Shown here: one piece after another, positions 25,218 to 33,753 of the stretch | How positions within the stretch are numbered: the stretch's first letter is position 1 | Layout: every line of letters starts with the position of its first letter | Assembly (NCBI GenBank): GCA_017521125.1 | Contig: JAFXDV010000007.1 | Coordinates: 1 to 64,000, forward strand | Length of the DNA stretch: 64,000 nt | Direction of reading: 5' to 3' | Origin: Clostridia bacterium | GTDB taxonomy: Bacteria; Bacillota; Clostridia; Oscillospirales; Acutalibacteraceae | The notes under the pieces: model-generated | Database searches by the model: none | Seen by the model: the letters and a program-made list of their open reading frames with translations, nothing else | What the model was told of the DNA's origin: nothing | Program-made: the position numbers and the translations under genes

Positions 25218-26309
25218 ATGGCAGCAGAAAAAAATAACGATAAAAACAAGGCACTTGAAACCGCACTTGCCCAAATCGAAAAGCAGTTCGGTCAGGGTGC
25301 AGTAATGCGACTTGGCGAAAATATTGATATGAACGTAGAGCATATAAAAACCGGCTCAGTTTCACTTGATTATGCCCTTGGAATTGGCGGTATGCCAAGA
25401 GGAAGAATTGTGGAAATTTACGGACCTGAATCTTCAGGTAAAACAACCGTTGCCCTCCACGTTGTAGCAGAGGCTCAAAAAAGTGGCGGTACCGCCGCAT
25501 TTATCGACGTAGAACACGCCCTTGACCCTGTATACGCCTCAAACCTTGGCGTAGACATTGATTCTCTCTTAGTTTCTCAGCCTGATACAGGAGAACAGGC
25601 ATTAGAAATTACCGAGGCTCTTGTTCGTTCAGGAGCTATCGACGTTGTTGTAATTGACTCGGTTGCAGCTCTTGTTCCTAAGGCAGAAATCGAAGGCGAA
25701 ATGGGAGACAATCACGTAGGACTTCACGCAAGACTTATGTCTCAGTCCTTAAGAAAACTTGCAGGCGCAATCTCAAAGTCTAAGTGCGTAGCTATCTTTA
25801 TTAACCAGCTTCGTGATAAAATCGGTGTATTCTATGGAAGCAGCGAAACCACCACAGGTGGTAGAGCATTGAAGTTCTATGCATCGGTAAGAATTGACGT
25901 GCGTAAGGTAGAAACAATTAAATCAGGTGGAGAAATGATAGGTTCTCACACCAAAGCGAAGATTGTTAAAAATAAGGTTGCTCCTCCGTTTAAAGAGGCA
26001 GAGTTTGACATTATGTATGGTAAGGGAATTTCCCATGAAGGAGAGCTTGTTGACCTTGCAGTTAAGTTTGACATTTTAAGACGTTCAGGTGCGTGGTTCT
26101 ATTACGGTGAAACACGATTGGCTCAAGGCAGAGATAATACAAAACAACTCTTCATTGACAATAAAGAGTTAGCCGCAGAGGTGGAGGAAAAAATCGTTGC
26201 TCGTTTAAATAACGAGGTTATAGAGGAAACCCCTGCAGTAGAGATCGACGTGGTTGAGTCTAGACCAAGACGCAAAAAGGTAAATATTGATATAGCGGTT
26301 GACGATTAA
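25218..26309 (+). CDS. recA: DNA recombinase RecA
   Basis: The 363-residue protein has the Walker A motif GPESSGKTT (about 69-77), [20 protein letters not shown] and the loop [14 protein letters not shown] of RecA. It forms filaments on single-stranded DNA for homologous recombination and SOS induction. The ATG at 25218 follows AAAGGTGG by 8 bases; a GTG at 25206 lies inside that site. No clear LexA box was found in the 59 bases upstream. recX follows with a one-base overlap. Confidence 0.98.
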   Translation: MAAEKNNDKNKALETALAQIEKQFGQGAVMRLGENIDMNVEHIKTGSVSLDYALGIGGMPRGRIVEIYGPESSGKTTVALHVVAEAQKSGGTAAFIDVEHALDPVYASNLGVDIDSLLVSQPDTGEQALEITEALVRSGAIDVVVIDSVAALVPKAEIEGEMGDNHVGLHARLMSQSLRKLAGAISKSKCVAIFINQLRDKIGVFYGSSETTTGGRALKFYASVRIDVRKVETIKSGGEMIGSHTKAKIVKNKVAPPFKEAEFDIMYGKGISHEGELVDLAVKFDILRRSGAWFYYGETRLAQGRDNTKQLFIDNKELAAEVEEKIVARLNNEVIEETPAVEIDVVESRPRRKKVNIDIAVDD

Positions 26310-26938
26310 TGAAAATTATTTCTTTAACCGAAAAGCGAAAGAATCTCACTGCCATCTGCTTAGAGGATGGTAGTGAGTATCTTGTGGACAGTGACCTTGT
26401 GATTTCAGAAAACCTGAGGGTACAAGGTGAAATAGAAGAGATTGACCGGCTTCTCTTAAAATCAGATTTTAAAAGGGCAAAATCTCGAGCTCTTTGGTAT
26501 CTGTCACGGTCCGACCATTCAAAAAAAGCCCTGACTGATAAACTTTTAAAAGGCGGCTTTTCAACTGAATCGGTAGACCTTGCAGTAATCAGAATGGAAG
26601 AACTTGGTCTTATAAACGACGAGTCCTTAGCAGAAAGACTTTTTGAATATTTTAGTTGTCAGAAAATGTCGAAAAACGAGATATATCATAAGCTTATTCT
26701 AAAAGGAATTGAGCGTGAACTTGCTAAGGACATCGTATTTTGCAGTGAAGAGAGCGAAAGTGAAAAAATAAAGGAGCTTCTTAAAACCAAATATTCTAAA
26801 AAGTTGGATAGCCAAGAGGATATTAAAAAGGTTTATGCAAGTCTTGTTCGCAAAGGCTTTACTTTTTCGGACATCAAGGAAGCTCTTAAAGAATATAGCG
26901 AAGAATTAGAATATAGCGAGGATAATTATGGCGTATAA
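26309..26938 (+). CDS. recX: Regulatory protein RecX
   Basis: The 209-residue charged helical protein has the repeated three-helix units of RecX (ALWYLSRSDHSKKALTDKLLKGGF, then EYFSCQKMSKNEIYHKL). It modulates RecA filament growth. Its start overlaps the recA stop codon, and it overlaps rimO by 11 bases. The N-terminal 60 residues are divergent, as usual. Confidence 0.88.
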   Translation: MKIISLTEKRKNLTAICLEDGSEYLVDSDLVISENLRVQGEIEEIDRLLLKSDFKRAKSRALWYLSRSDHSKKALTDKLLKGGFSTESVDLAVIRMEELGLINDESLAERLFEYFSCQKMSKNEIYHKLILKGIERELAKDIVFCSEESESEKIKELLKTKYSKKLDSQEDIKKVYASLVRKGFTFSDIKEALKEYSEELEYSEDNYGV

Positions 26939-28268
26939 GGTTAGTGTGGTATCCCTTGGATGCCCAAAAAATCAGGTTGATGCAGAAATGATGCTAAAAT
27001 ACCTTGTGGACGGCGGTTTTGAAATTTCAAGCGTTGAAGCCGAGGCAGATGCAATCATTATCAACACCTGCGGCTTTATAGAAGAAGCAAAGGCAGAGGC
27101 GATAGAGAATATTTTAGAATGTGCCGCATATAAAAACGAGGGAAACCTAAAGGCACTTATAGTCACAGGCTGCCTTGCTGAAAGATACAAGGATGATATA
27201 ACCCAGGAAATTCCTGAGGTAGACCTTGTAGTAGGAATTGGCAGCAATTCTAAAATCGCCGAGCTTACCTTAAAAGCCATTGAGGGCAAAGCAGAAAATT
27301 CCTATGGTCCCAAAGAAGACCTTGATCTGAACGGAGAAAGAATTTTAGGCGGAATGCCCTTTACCGCATATATTAAAATTTCTGACGGCTGCGATAACTG
27401 TTGTACCTATTGCGCTATTCCTAAAATCAGAGGAAGACTCAGAAGCCGCAAGATAGAGGATATCGTAAAGGAAGCTAAGGCTTTAAGTGAAAAAGGTGTT
27501 ACCGAGCTTATCGTTGTAGGTCAGGATACCACCGCCTATGGCGAGGATATTTACGGCAAGGGTAAACTCCCCGAACTTTTAAAGGAACTTTGTAAAATAG
27601 AGGGTATCCACTGGATAAGAACCCTTTATACATACCCTGAAAGAATAACCGATGAACTTCTTGAGACAATAAGTAGTGAGGAAAAACTTGTAAATTATTT
27701 GGATATTCCTCTACAACACGTTGATGGTGACCTTTTAAAGAGGATGAACCGCAAGGGCAACGAGGAACATCTCAGAGGTTTAATTCAAAAAATCAGAAAA
27801 GCCATTCCGGATATTACTCTTAGAACAACCTTTATAACAGGTTTCCCCGGAGAGAGTGAGGAGCAGTTCTGCTCTTTACAACAGTTTGTAAAGGACGTTC
27901 GTTTTGACCGACTTGGTTGCTTTACCTATTCGGCAGAGGATGATACTGCCGCTGCACTTTTTGATAATCAGATTGATGAGCAGATAAAGGTTGACCGAAT
28001 GGAAAAAATAATGGAAGACCAGATGACAATAGCAGCTTTAAAGAACGAAGAAAAAATCGGCAGTGTCTGCGAGGTGCTTGTAGAAGGCTGGGACGACTAT
28101 ATTAAATGCTATTTTGGAAGAAGCAGAGCAGATGCTCCTGAAATAGATGGCAAGGTTTTCTTTACTACTAAAAAACCTCTTGTTATCGGAGATTTCGTTA
28201 GTGTAATGATAAACGACTGCTTAGAATATGATTTGTTAGGAGAGATGATTGATGAATTTGCCGAATAA
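26928..28268 (+). CDS. rimO: Ribosomal protein S12 methylthiotransferase RimO
   Basis: The 446-residue protein has the MTTase N-terminal domain (SLGCPKNQVDAE with its Cys, and INTCGFIEEAK), the radical-SAM motif CDNCCTYCAIPKIRGRLRSR and a C-terminal TRAM domain. The SLGCPKN start separates RimO from MiaB. It adds a methylthio group to Asp88 of S12 using two iron-sulfur clusters. It is translationally coupled to recX and pgsA. Confidence 0.96.
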   Translation: MAYKVSVVSLGCPKNQVDAEMMLKYLVDGGFEISSVEAEADAIIINTCGFIEEAKAEAIENILECAAYKNEGNLKALIVTGCLAERYKDDITQEIPEVDLVVGIGSNSKIAELTLKAIEGKAENSYGPKEDLDLNGERILGGMPFTAYIKISDGCDNCCTYCAIPKIRGRLRSRKIEDIVKEAKALSEKGVTELIVVGQDTTAYGEDIYGKGKLPELLKELCKIEGIHWIRTLYTYPERITDELLETISSEEKLVNYLDIPLQHVDGDLLKRMNRKGNEEHLRGLIQKIRKAIPDITLRTTFITGFPGESEEQFCSLQQFVKDVRFDRLGCFTYSAEDDTAAALFDNQIDEQIKVDRMEKIMEDQMTIAALKNEEKIGSVCEVLVEGWDDYIKCYFGRSRADAPEIDGKVFFTTKKPLVIGDFVSVMINDCLEYDLLGEMIDEFAE

Positions 28269-28827
28269 GTTAACGGTGCTTAGAATAATTTTAACCCCCA
28301 TATTTATGTTGAGCTTAGTGTGGCAGTTTCCTTATCACTATATCGTAGCGCTTGTTGTTTTCATATTTGCTTCACTTACCGACTTTTTTGATGGCAAAAT
28401 TGCAAGACAGCAGGGAATTGTAACCGACTTTGGAAAATTCCTCGATCCTCTTGCCGATAAAATGCTGACAACCTCTGCATTCTTAGGCTTTATCGCCCTT
28501 GGCATAGGCGATGGTGCAGTATGGATCGCCTTTATAGTTTTGTTCAGAGAGTTTTTAGTTTCTTCTCTAAGACTAGTTGCGGTTTCGTCAGGTGGAAAGG
28601 TAATAGCCGCCAACATTTGGGGTAAACTAAAAACTGTTACACAGATGATTGCTATAATTTATGCTCTTGCGGCAGAGCAGTTCATACAGTTTGTCGACAT
28701 CCCTGTCTTAACCTTAGTTTTAAGGTCACTGACTACAGTTTTCCTCTGGATATCTGCAGTTATCTGTATAATTTCAGGTGCAATTTACCTTATTGATAAT
28801 ATAAAATTTATAAATTCTTCAAAATAA
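28252..28827 (+). CDS. pgsA: CDP-diacylglycerol-glycerol-3-phosphate 3-phosphatidyltransferase
   Basis: The 191-residue membrane protein starts NLPNKLTVLRI and has the CDP-alcohol phosphotransferase motif D-G-A-R-8-G-x3-D-x3-D (SLTDFFDGKIARQQGIVTDFGKFLDPLADK). It makes phosphatidylglycerol phosphate. ATG 28252 is preferred over TTG 28249 because TAGGAGAG lies upstream. It overlaps the rimO end by 17 bases. Confidence 0.95.
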   Translation: MNLPNKLTVLRIILTPIFMLSLVWQFPYHYIVALVVFIFASLTDFFDGKIARQQGIVTDFGKFLDPLADKMLTTSAFLGFIALGIGDGAVWIAFIVLFREFLVSSLRLVAVSSGGKVIAANIWGKLKTVTQMIAIIYALAAEQFIQFVDIPVLTLVLRSLTTVFLWISAVICIISGAIYLIDNIKFINSSK

Positions 28828-28830
28828 AGG

Positions 28831-28858
28831 TAGACAAAATTCAAAAAATAACTATAAT
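28831..28858 (+). promoter_or_regulatory. Promoter of the T-box cysE-cysS unit
   Basis: TAGACA (28831-28836) and TATAAT (28853-28858) are spaced by 16 bases, directly after the pgsA stop codon. Transcription would start near 28865, just ahead of the T-box leader. Confidence 0.7.
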
Positions 28859-28874
28859 AATAGTAGTATATATA

Positions 28875-29102
28875 GATGCGTTTATCAGGTAGAGTAGCGT
28901 TTTTTATGACCGCAGAGAGAAGACCTCATAGGCTGAAAGGGTTTTTGGAAACAGAAAAATGTGAAGTGCGCCTGTCAGCACACAGCGGAGAATAAAGTAC
29001 CTGCCGTGCGTATAGCTGCGTTAAAGCTTTTGAGTGACAAACAGGAGTGGAACCGTGGATAAAACCGCCTCCGATGGCTTTTTGCCGTCGGAGATTTTTT
29101 AT
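28875..29102 (+). promoter_or_regulatory. T-box leader, cysteine-specific
   Basis: The leader has the T-box core GAGTGGAACCGTGG (29045-29058), whose TGGAA bulge pairs with the uncharged tRNA end. A perfect-fit terminator follows (29069-29078 with 29084-29093, then six T residues). Upstream are the stem I landmarks CAGAGAGAAG and AGGCTGAAAGG. A TGC triplet sits in a GAAGTGCGCC context at 28967-28969, fitting a Cys specifier codon. Uncharged tRNA-Cys would let transcription continue into cysE and cysS. The specifier is read by eye. Confidence 0.88.
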
Positions 29103-29117
29103 TTTAAGGAGAAAATT

Positions 29118-29765
29118 ATGTTTTTTAAAAGAACTTTAGAGGATATAAGAGCAGTTAAAGAGCGAGACCCTGCTGCCAGAAGTGCTTTAGAAGTGTATTT
29201 TCTGTACCCGGGTGTCAAAGCAATAAGGATGTATAGAAGAGCCCATTTTTTCTATACCCATAAAATGTATTTAATTGCACGTTATATTTCTCAAAAGGCC
29301 GTGCGCCTTACAGGAATTGAAATTCATCCGGGGGCTAAAATAGGCAGACGCCTGGTTATAGATCACGGAACAGGTGTGGTAATCGGTGAAACCGCAGAAA
29401 TTGGCGATGACGTACTGATTTATCAGGGGGTTACTTTAGGTGGCACCGGTAAAGATACAGGCAAACGCCACCCAACAATAGGTAATAACGTAATGATAAG
29501 CTCAGGCGCCAAGGTGCTGGGACCCTTTAAGGTAGGGGATAACGCACGAATTGCGGCAGGCGCCGTAGTTTTGGAAGAGGTGCCTGAAAATGCAACCGTT
29601 GTAGGTGTACCTGCCAAGGTTGTAAAATTAGGTGGAGTTAAGGTCACACCGCTCGACCAGGTTCATATACCCGACCCTGTTATGCAGGAAATCTGCAGAC
29701 TTGAGGGTGAAATATACAGACTTAATAAAAAACTTGAAAAATTAGAGGAAAAAGAGGAAAAGTAA
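29118..29765 (+). CDS. cysE: Serine O-acetyltransferase
   Basis: The 215-residue protein has the short CysE N-terminal helical part and the left-handed beta-helix with GIEIHPGAKIGRRLVIDHGTGVVIGETAEIGDDV, then GGTGKDTGKRHPTIG. It makes O-acetylserine, the carbon skeleton of cysteine. The ATG at 29118 follows AAGGAG by 7 bases; longer frames run through the T-box terminator. The C-terminal 30 residues are a charged coiled coil. It is expressed with cysS under T-box control. Confidence 0.96.
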   Translation: MFFKRTLEDIRAVKERDPAARSALEVYFLYPGVKAIRMYRRAHFFYTHKMYLIARYISQKAVRLTGIEIHPGAKIGRRLVIDHGTGVVIGETAEIGDDVLIYQGVTLGGTGKDTGKRHPTIGNNVMISSGAKVLGPFKVGDNARIAAGAVVLEEVPENATVVGVPAKVVKLGGVKVTPLDQVHIPDPVMQEICRLEGEIYRLNKKLEKLEEKEEK

Positions 29766-31145
29766 ATGAAAATTTTTAACACCTTAACAAGAACAAAAGA
29801 CGAACTTGTACCAATTGAGGAAAATACTGTCCGTATTTATGCCTGCGGTCCTACCGTATATAACTTTATCCATATAGGAAACGCAAGACCTCTTTGCGTT
29901 TTCGACGTACTTCGCCGTTACTTAGAGTGGAGAGGATATAAGGTTAATTTTGTTCAGAACTTTACCGATATTGACGATAAACTCATAAAAAAGGCAAACG
30001 AAGAGGGAATAACCGTTCCTGAGGTTGCCGAAAGATATATTAAAGAATTCTGGACCGATGCTAAAGGCCTTAACGTGCGTGAAGCTACAGTTCATCCTAA
30101 AGCAACCGAAAATATAGATGCTATTCAGGACATTATCAAAACCCTTATTGAAAAGGATTTTGCATATCAGTCAGGAAACGATGTTTATTTCAGAGCTAAG
30201 CATTTTAAAGATTACGGAAAGCTTTCCCATCAACCCCTTGATGATTTAGAGGCAGGAGCAAGAATTGAGGTTGCCGAGATTAAGGAAGACCCAATGGATT
30301 TCTGTCTTTGGAAGGGCGCAAAGGAAGGAGAACCTTTCTGGGAGTCTCCTTGGGGCAAGGGAAGACCGGGTTGGCATATTGAGTGTTCTGCAATGGCAGG
30401 AAGATTTTTAGGTAAAACCATAGACATTCACTGTGGCGGACAGGACCTTATTTTCCCACATCACGAAAATGAAATTGCACAGAGTGAGTGTGCTAACGGT
30501 TGCGATTTTGCTCATTATTGGATGCACAACGGCTACATAAACGTAGATAACCGTAAAATGTCAAAGTCACTTAACAACTTCTTTACAGTAAGAGAGGTTG
30601 CAAACGTTTACGGCTATGAGCCTATACGTTATTTAATGATTTCATCTCATTACAGAAGCCCAATTAACTATAGCACCGATATTATCGAACAGGGTAAAAA
30701 TGCATTAGATAGACTCTATACCTGCAGAGATAACCTTGACTTTGCCCTTAAAAATGCTATTGATGGCGGAGAGGTACCAGAGTTTATAGAAAAATATAAG
30801 GCAGATTTCATTACCGCTATGGACGATGACTTTAACACTGCAGATGCTATGGGCGTCCTCTTTAGTATGGTAAGAGAGATTAACACAATGATTTCAGCAG
30901 GGGCAGGCAAAGCAGCTCTTGAGGCTGCCGCTAAAGCCTTTGATGAGCTAACCTGGGTTTTAGGCCTTGTTTATAACAGAAAGACCAATGACCTTGATAG
31001 CGAGGTTGAAGCATTAATTCAGCAAAGAACTGAGGCCAGAAAAGCAAAGGACTTTGCTACCGCAGATGCTATCAGAGATAAATTAAAGGAAATGGGTATC
31101 ATATTAGAGGATACTCCACAGGGTGTTAAATGGAGCAGACAGTAG
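29766..31145 (+). CDS. cysS: Cysteinyl-tRNA synthetase
   Basis: The 459-residue protein shows YACGPTVYNFIHIGNARP (HIGH motif with the first zinc-binding Cys), the zinc residues in WHIECSAMA and HHENEIAQSE, and the KMSKSLNNFF motif. It charges tRNA-Cys. It starts at the base after the cysE stop and overlaps trmN6 by 16 bases. Cys biosynthesis and charging are thus under one T-box. Confidence 0.97.
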   Translation: MKIFNTLTRTKDELVPIEENTVRIYACGPTVYNFIHIGNARPLCVFDVLRRYLEWRGYKVNFVQNFTDIDDKLIKKANEEGITVPEVAERYIKEFWTDAKGLNVREATVHPKATENIDAIQDIIKTLIEKDFAYQSGNDVYFRAKHFKDYGKLSHQPLDDLEAGARIEVAEIKEDPMDFCLWKGAKEGEPFWESPWGKGRPGWHIECSAMAGRFLGKTIDIHCGGQDLIFPHHENEIAQSECANGCDFAHYWMHNGYINVDNRKMSKSLNNFFTVREVANVYGYEPIRYLMISSHYRSPINYSTDIIEQGKNALDRLYTCRDNLDFALKNAIDGGEVPEFIEKYKADFITAMDDDFNTADAMGVLFSMVREINTMISAGAGKAALEAAAKAFDELTWVLGLVYNRKTNDLDSEVEALIQQRTEARKAKDFATADAIRDKLKEMGIILEDTPQGVKWSRQ

Positions 31146-31867
31146 CTTCTAAAAAAGAGCCTTTAGGTAAAGGCTTTTATGTTCACGTTTCAAAAAATCA
31201 TACCTTTGGTACCGATGCAGTGCTTTTAGCAGATTTTGCAGGAACAAAGAGGTTTAAAAACCATTGCGACCTTGGAACAGGGTGCGGAATCATTCCCCTT
31301 ATTCTTCTTCGTGACCAAAAAACCAATGAGGCATATGGGGTAGAAATCAGTGAAGAAGCCTGTTTCCTTGCAGAAAAAAGTTCGACAGAATTCACCAAGG
31401 GAAATTTTAAAATAATAAACAGCGATCTAAACGACCTGAAGGGTAAAATACCCTTCGGGGAGTTTGAGCTTGTAACCTGCAACCCGCCATATAAGGCTAA
31501 TGGTGCAGGTATACTTAGTGATACCGAGACCGACAAAACTGCAAGACACGAAACCAAATGTAGCCTTGAAAACGTTATTGAGGTTTCCTCAAAGCTTTTA
31601 AGGTCATCAGGTAGCCTTTGCCTTTGTCAACGGCCTGAAAGACTTTCGGATATGATAAATTTAATGAGGCAGTATAAGGTTGAACCTAAAAGACTAAGAA
31701 TTGTTTGCAAAAAAGCGGGGACTGAGCCTTGGCTCGTGCTTTTAGAAGGCAAAAGAGATGCAAAGAGCGGAATGAGAATAATGCCACCCCTTTTTGTTTA
31801 TGAAGAAAACGGAGAATATACCAAAGAAATGCTTAACATATATGGTTGTTATAAGGAGGGATTTTAA
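31130..31867 (+). CDS. tRNA1(Val) (adenine-N6)-methyltransferase-like protein
   Basis: The 245-residue protein has a SAM-binding fold with CDLGTGCGIIPLIL and the catalytic CNPPYK near residue 118, typical of N6-adenine methyltransferases of the TrmN6/YabB type. YabB-type genes usually stand directly before rsmI in Firmicutes, as here with a one-base overlap. The exact target in this organism (A37 of tRNA-Val) is inferred from family. Confidence 0.87.
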   Translation: MEQTVASKKEPLGKGFYVHVSKNHTFGTDAVLLADFAGTKRFKNHCDLGTGCGIIPLILLRDQKTNEAYGVEISEEACFLAEKSSTEFTKGNFKIINSDLNDLKGKIPFGEFELVTCNPPYKANGAGILSDTETDKTARHETKCSLENVIEVSSKLLRSSGSLCLCQRPERLSDMINLMRQYKVEPKRLRIVCKKAGTEPWLVLLEGKRDAKSGMRIMPPLFVYEENGEYTKEMLNIYGCYKEGF

Positions 31868-32688
31868 TGAGTGGGAAACTTTATGTAGTAGGAACACCCA
31901 TAGGAAATCTATCCGATTTTTCCCCACGTGGAATTGAAACCTTAAGAAACGTGGATTTTATTGCCGCAGAGGATACAAGAGTAACTGTCAAGCTTCTTAA
32001 TCATTTTGATATAAAAAAGCCTATGCTCGCTTATTACGAGCATAATAAAATGGAAAAGGGCGGAGATATTATCGCCCGACTATTAGCAGGAGAAAACTGC
32101 GCTCTCGTTTCAGATGCAGGTATGCCTGCCATTTCTGACCCGGGCGAAGACTTAGTTCGAATGTGCTATGAAAATGGTATCGAGGTTGAATCTGTTCCGG
32201 GACCAAGTGCGCTTGTAACCGCACTTGCCATTTCGGGAATGAAAAGCGGAAGATTTTGTTTTGAAGGTTTTTTGTCGGTTAATAAACAAAGTCGCAGACT
32301 GCATTTAAACGAGGTTAAAAACGAAAAACGAACAATGATTTTTTACGAAGCTCCTCATAAGCTTCCTGCAACATTAAGGGATATGTATGAAGCCTTTGGA
32401 GATAGAAAAATTGCGCTGGTCAGAGAACTTACCAAAATTCACGAAGAGGTTATTCATACTACCTTAAGCCAAGCCGCAATGAGGTATGTTGACGCTCAAC
32501 CAAAGGGAGAATTTGTTCTCATAATTGAGGGACAAAAGCAGGAAGAAAAAAACGTATATACAATAGAGCAAGCGGTTAAAATAGCAAAGGAGTATATGGC
32601 AGATGGCAACTCTGCTTCATCCTCTGCCCGACTTGCCGCTGAAGATACAGGGTTTAAGAAGGGAGATATCTATAAACTAATAAACTAG
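31867..32688 (+). CDS. rsmI: 16S rRNA (cytidine(1402)-2'-O)-methyltransferase
   Basis: The 273-residue protein opens with LYVVGTPIGNLSDFSPRGIETL, then AAEDTRVT and LVSDAGMPAISDPGEDLV, the SAM-binding signatures of the RsmI tetrapyrrole-methylase-like fold. It modifies C1402 in the decoding centre of 16S rRNA. It overlaps trmN6 by one base. A short spacer separates it from the LCP gene. Confidence 0.96.
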   Translation: MSGKLYVVGTPIGNLSDFSPRGIETLRNVDFIAAEDTRVTVKLLNHFDIKKPMLAYYEHNKMEKGGDIIARLLAGENCALVSDAGMPAISDPGEDLVRMCYENGIEVESVPGPSALVTALAISGMKSGRFCFEGFLSVNKQSRRLHLNEVKNEKRTMIFYEAPHKLPATLRDMYEAFGDRKIALVRELTKIHEEVIHTTLSQAAMRYVDAQPKGEFVLIIEGQKQEEKNVYTIEQAVKIAKEYMADGNSASSSARLAAEDTGFKKGDIYKLIN

Positions 32689-32696
32689 GTGTTTTA

Positions 32697-33737
32697 ATGA
32701 TAAAAAAACGCAAGGGAACAGTTATTACCCTAACCTGTATTGTAGTCATTTTGGCGTTAGCATTATTTTCTTTAATTACGGCGTTCGCTTTTTTAACAAA
32801 GGATTATAATCATAAAGACCTATCTTCTGAGTTCAATGCCGTGCCGCCAATATCTCAGGGGGTCGTTAATATTGCCCTTTTTGGAGTTGATGCAAGACAA
32901 AAAGATTCTTTTGAGGGACTGACCGATTCAATTATGATTTTATCGGTAAATACCGATACAGGACAGCTTAAAATAATCTCAATTATGAGAGACTCTTTGA
33001 CTATGGTAGAGGGTTATGATACCCCTATGAAGATAAATGCCGCATATAGTCTGGGCGGCCCTGAACTTGCAATTAAAACCTTAAACAATAATTTCGACCT
33101 TGATATAAAGGAGTATGCCACCGTTAATTTTTACGGAATGGCAGATATTATCGATGCAGTTGGCGGGCTCGAAATTGATGTTAACGAAAACGAAATAAAG
33201 TCTAAATACGGCATAAACGATATGATTTATGAGCAGAGTCTTTATATGGGTATAGAGCCTGAATATGTAAAAACACCGGGGGTCCAGACCCTTAACGGAG
33301 TTCAGGCAGTAAGTTGGGCGAGAATTCGTTATGCCCATACAAACAGTGGCGAAAACAACGATGCAGGAAGAACCGAAAGACAAAGACATGTAATGGAGCT
33401 TCTTCTTAATAAGGTTTTAAGCCGAAATCTTACTGAATATCCTAAAATAATAAAAGCTCTACTTCCTTTTATGGAAACATCTTTGTCTTACAACGATATA
33501 ATTAAACTCTCAAGTGTTTTCCGTAAAGAAATCATATATACCCAAACCAGAATTCCAATGGACAGGTATCTTTTAAAATCTCCTGAGGGATTTGGTTCAA
33601 TAAAATATTATGATTATGACTTTGCTTCAAAAATAATTTATTCCTATATTTATGAGGACGTAACCCAAGAGGAGTTTTTAAAGAAAAACAACCCCTTAAA
33701 TACAAAGGGGTGGTATAACGATGATAACTTAAAATAA
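32697..33737 (+). CDS. LytR-CpsA-Psr family cell-wall ligase
   Basis: The 346-residue protein has a single N-terminal membrane anchor (about 10-32) and an extracellular LCP domain: FGVDARQKDSFEGLTDSIMI, then SIMRDSLTMVEG, INAAYSLGG and an Arg pair in WARIRYAHTN. LCP enzymes transfer teichoic acid or capsule polymers from lipid carriers to peptidoglycan. The start follows the rsmI stop by 8 bases. The YfhO gene follows, also a cell-envelope protein. Confidence 0.93.
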   Translation: MIKKRKGTVITLTCIVVILALALFSLITAFAFLTKDYNHKDLSSEFNAVPPISQGVVNIALFGVDARQKDSFEGLTDSIMILSVNTDTGQLKIISIMRDSLTMVEGYDTPMKINAAYSLGGPELAIKTLNNNFDLDIKEYATVNFYGMADIIDAVGGLEIDVNENEIKSKYGINDMIYEQSLYMGIEPEYVKTPGVQTLNGVQAVSWARIRYAHTNSGENNDAGRTERQRHVMELLLNKVLSRNLTEYPKIIKALLPFMETSLSYNDIIKLSSVFRKEIIYTQTRIPMDRYLLKSPEGFGSIKYYDYDFASKIIYSYIYEDVTQEEFLKKNNPLNTKGWYNDDNLK

Positions 33738-33753
33738 GAGGGAAGTGAACGGG

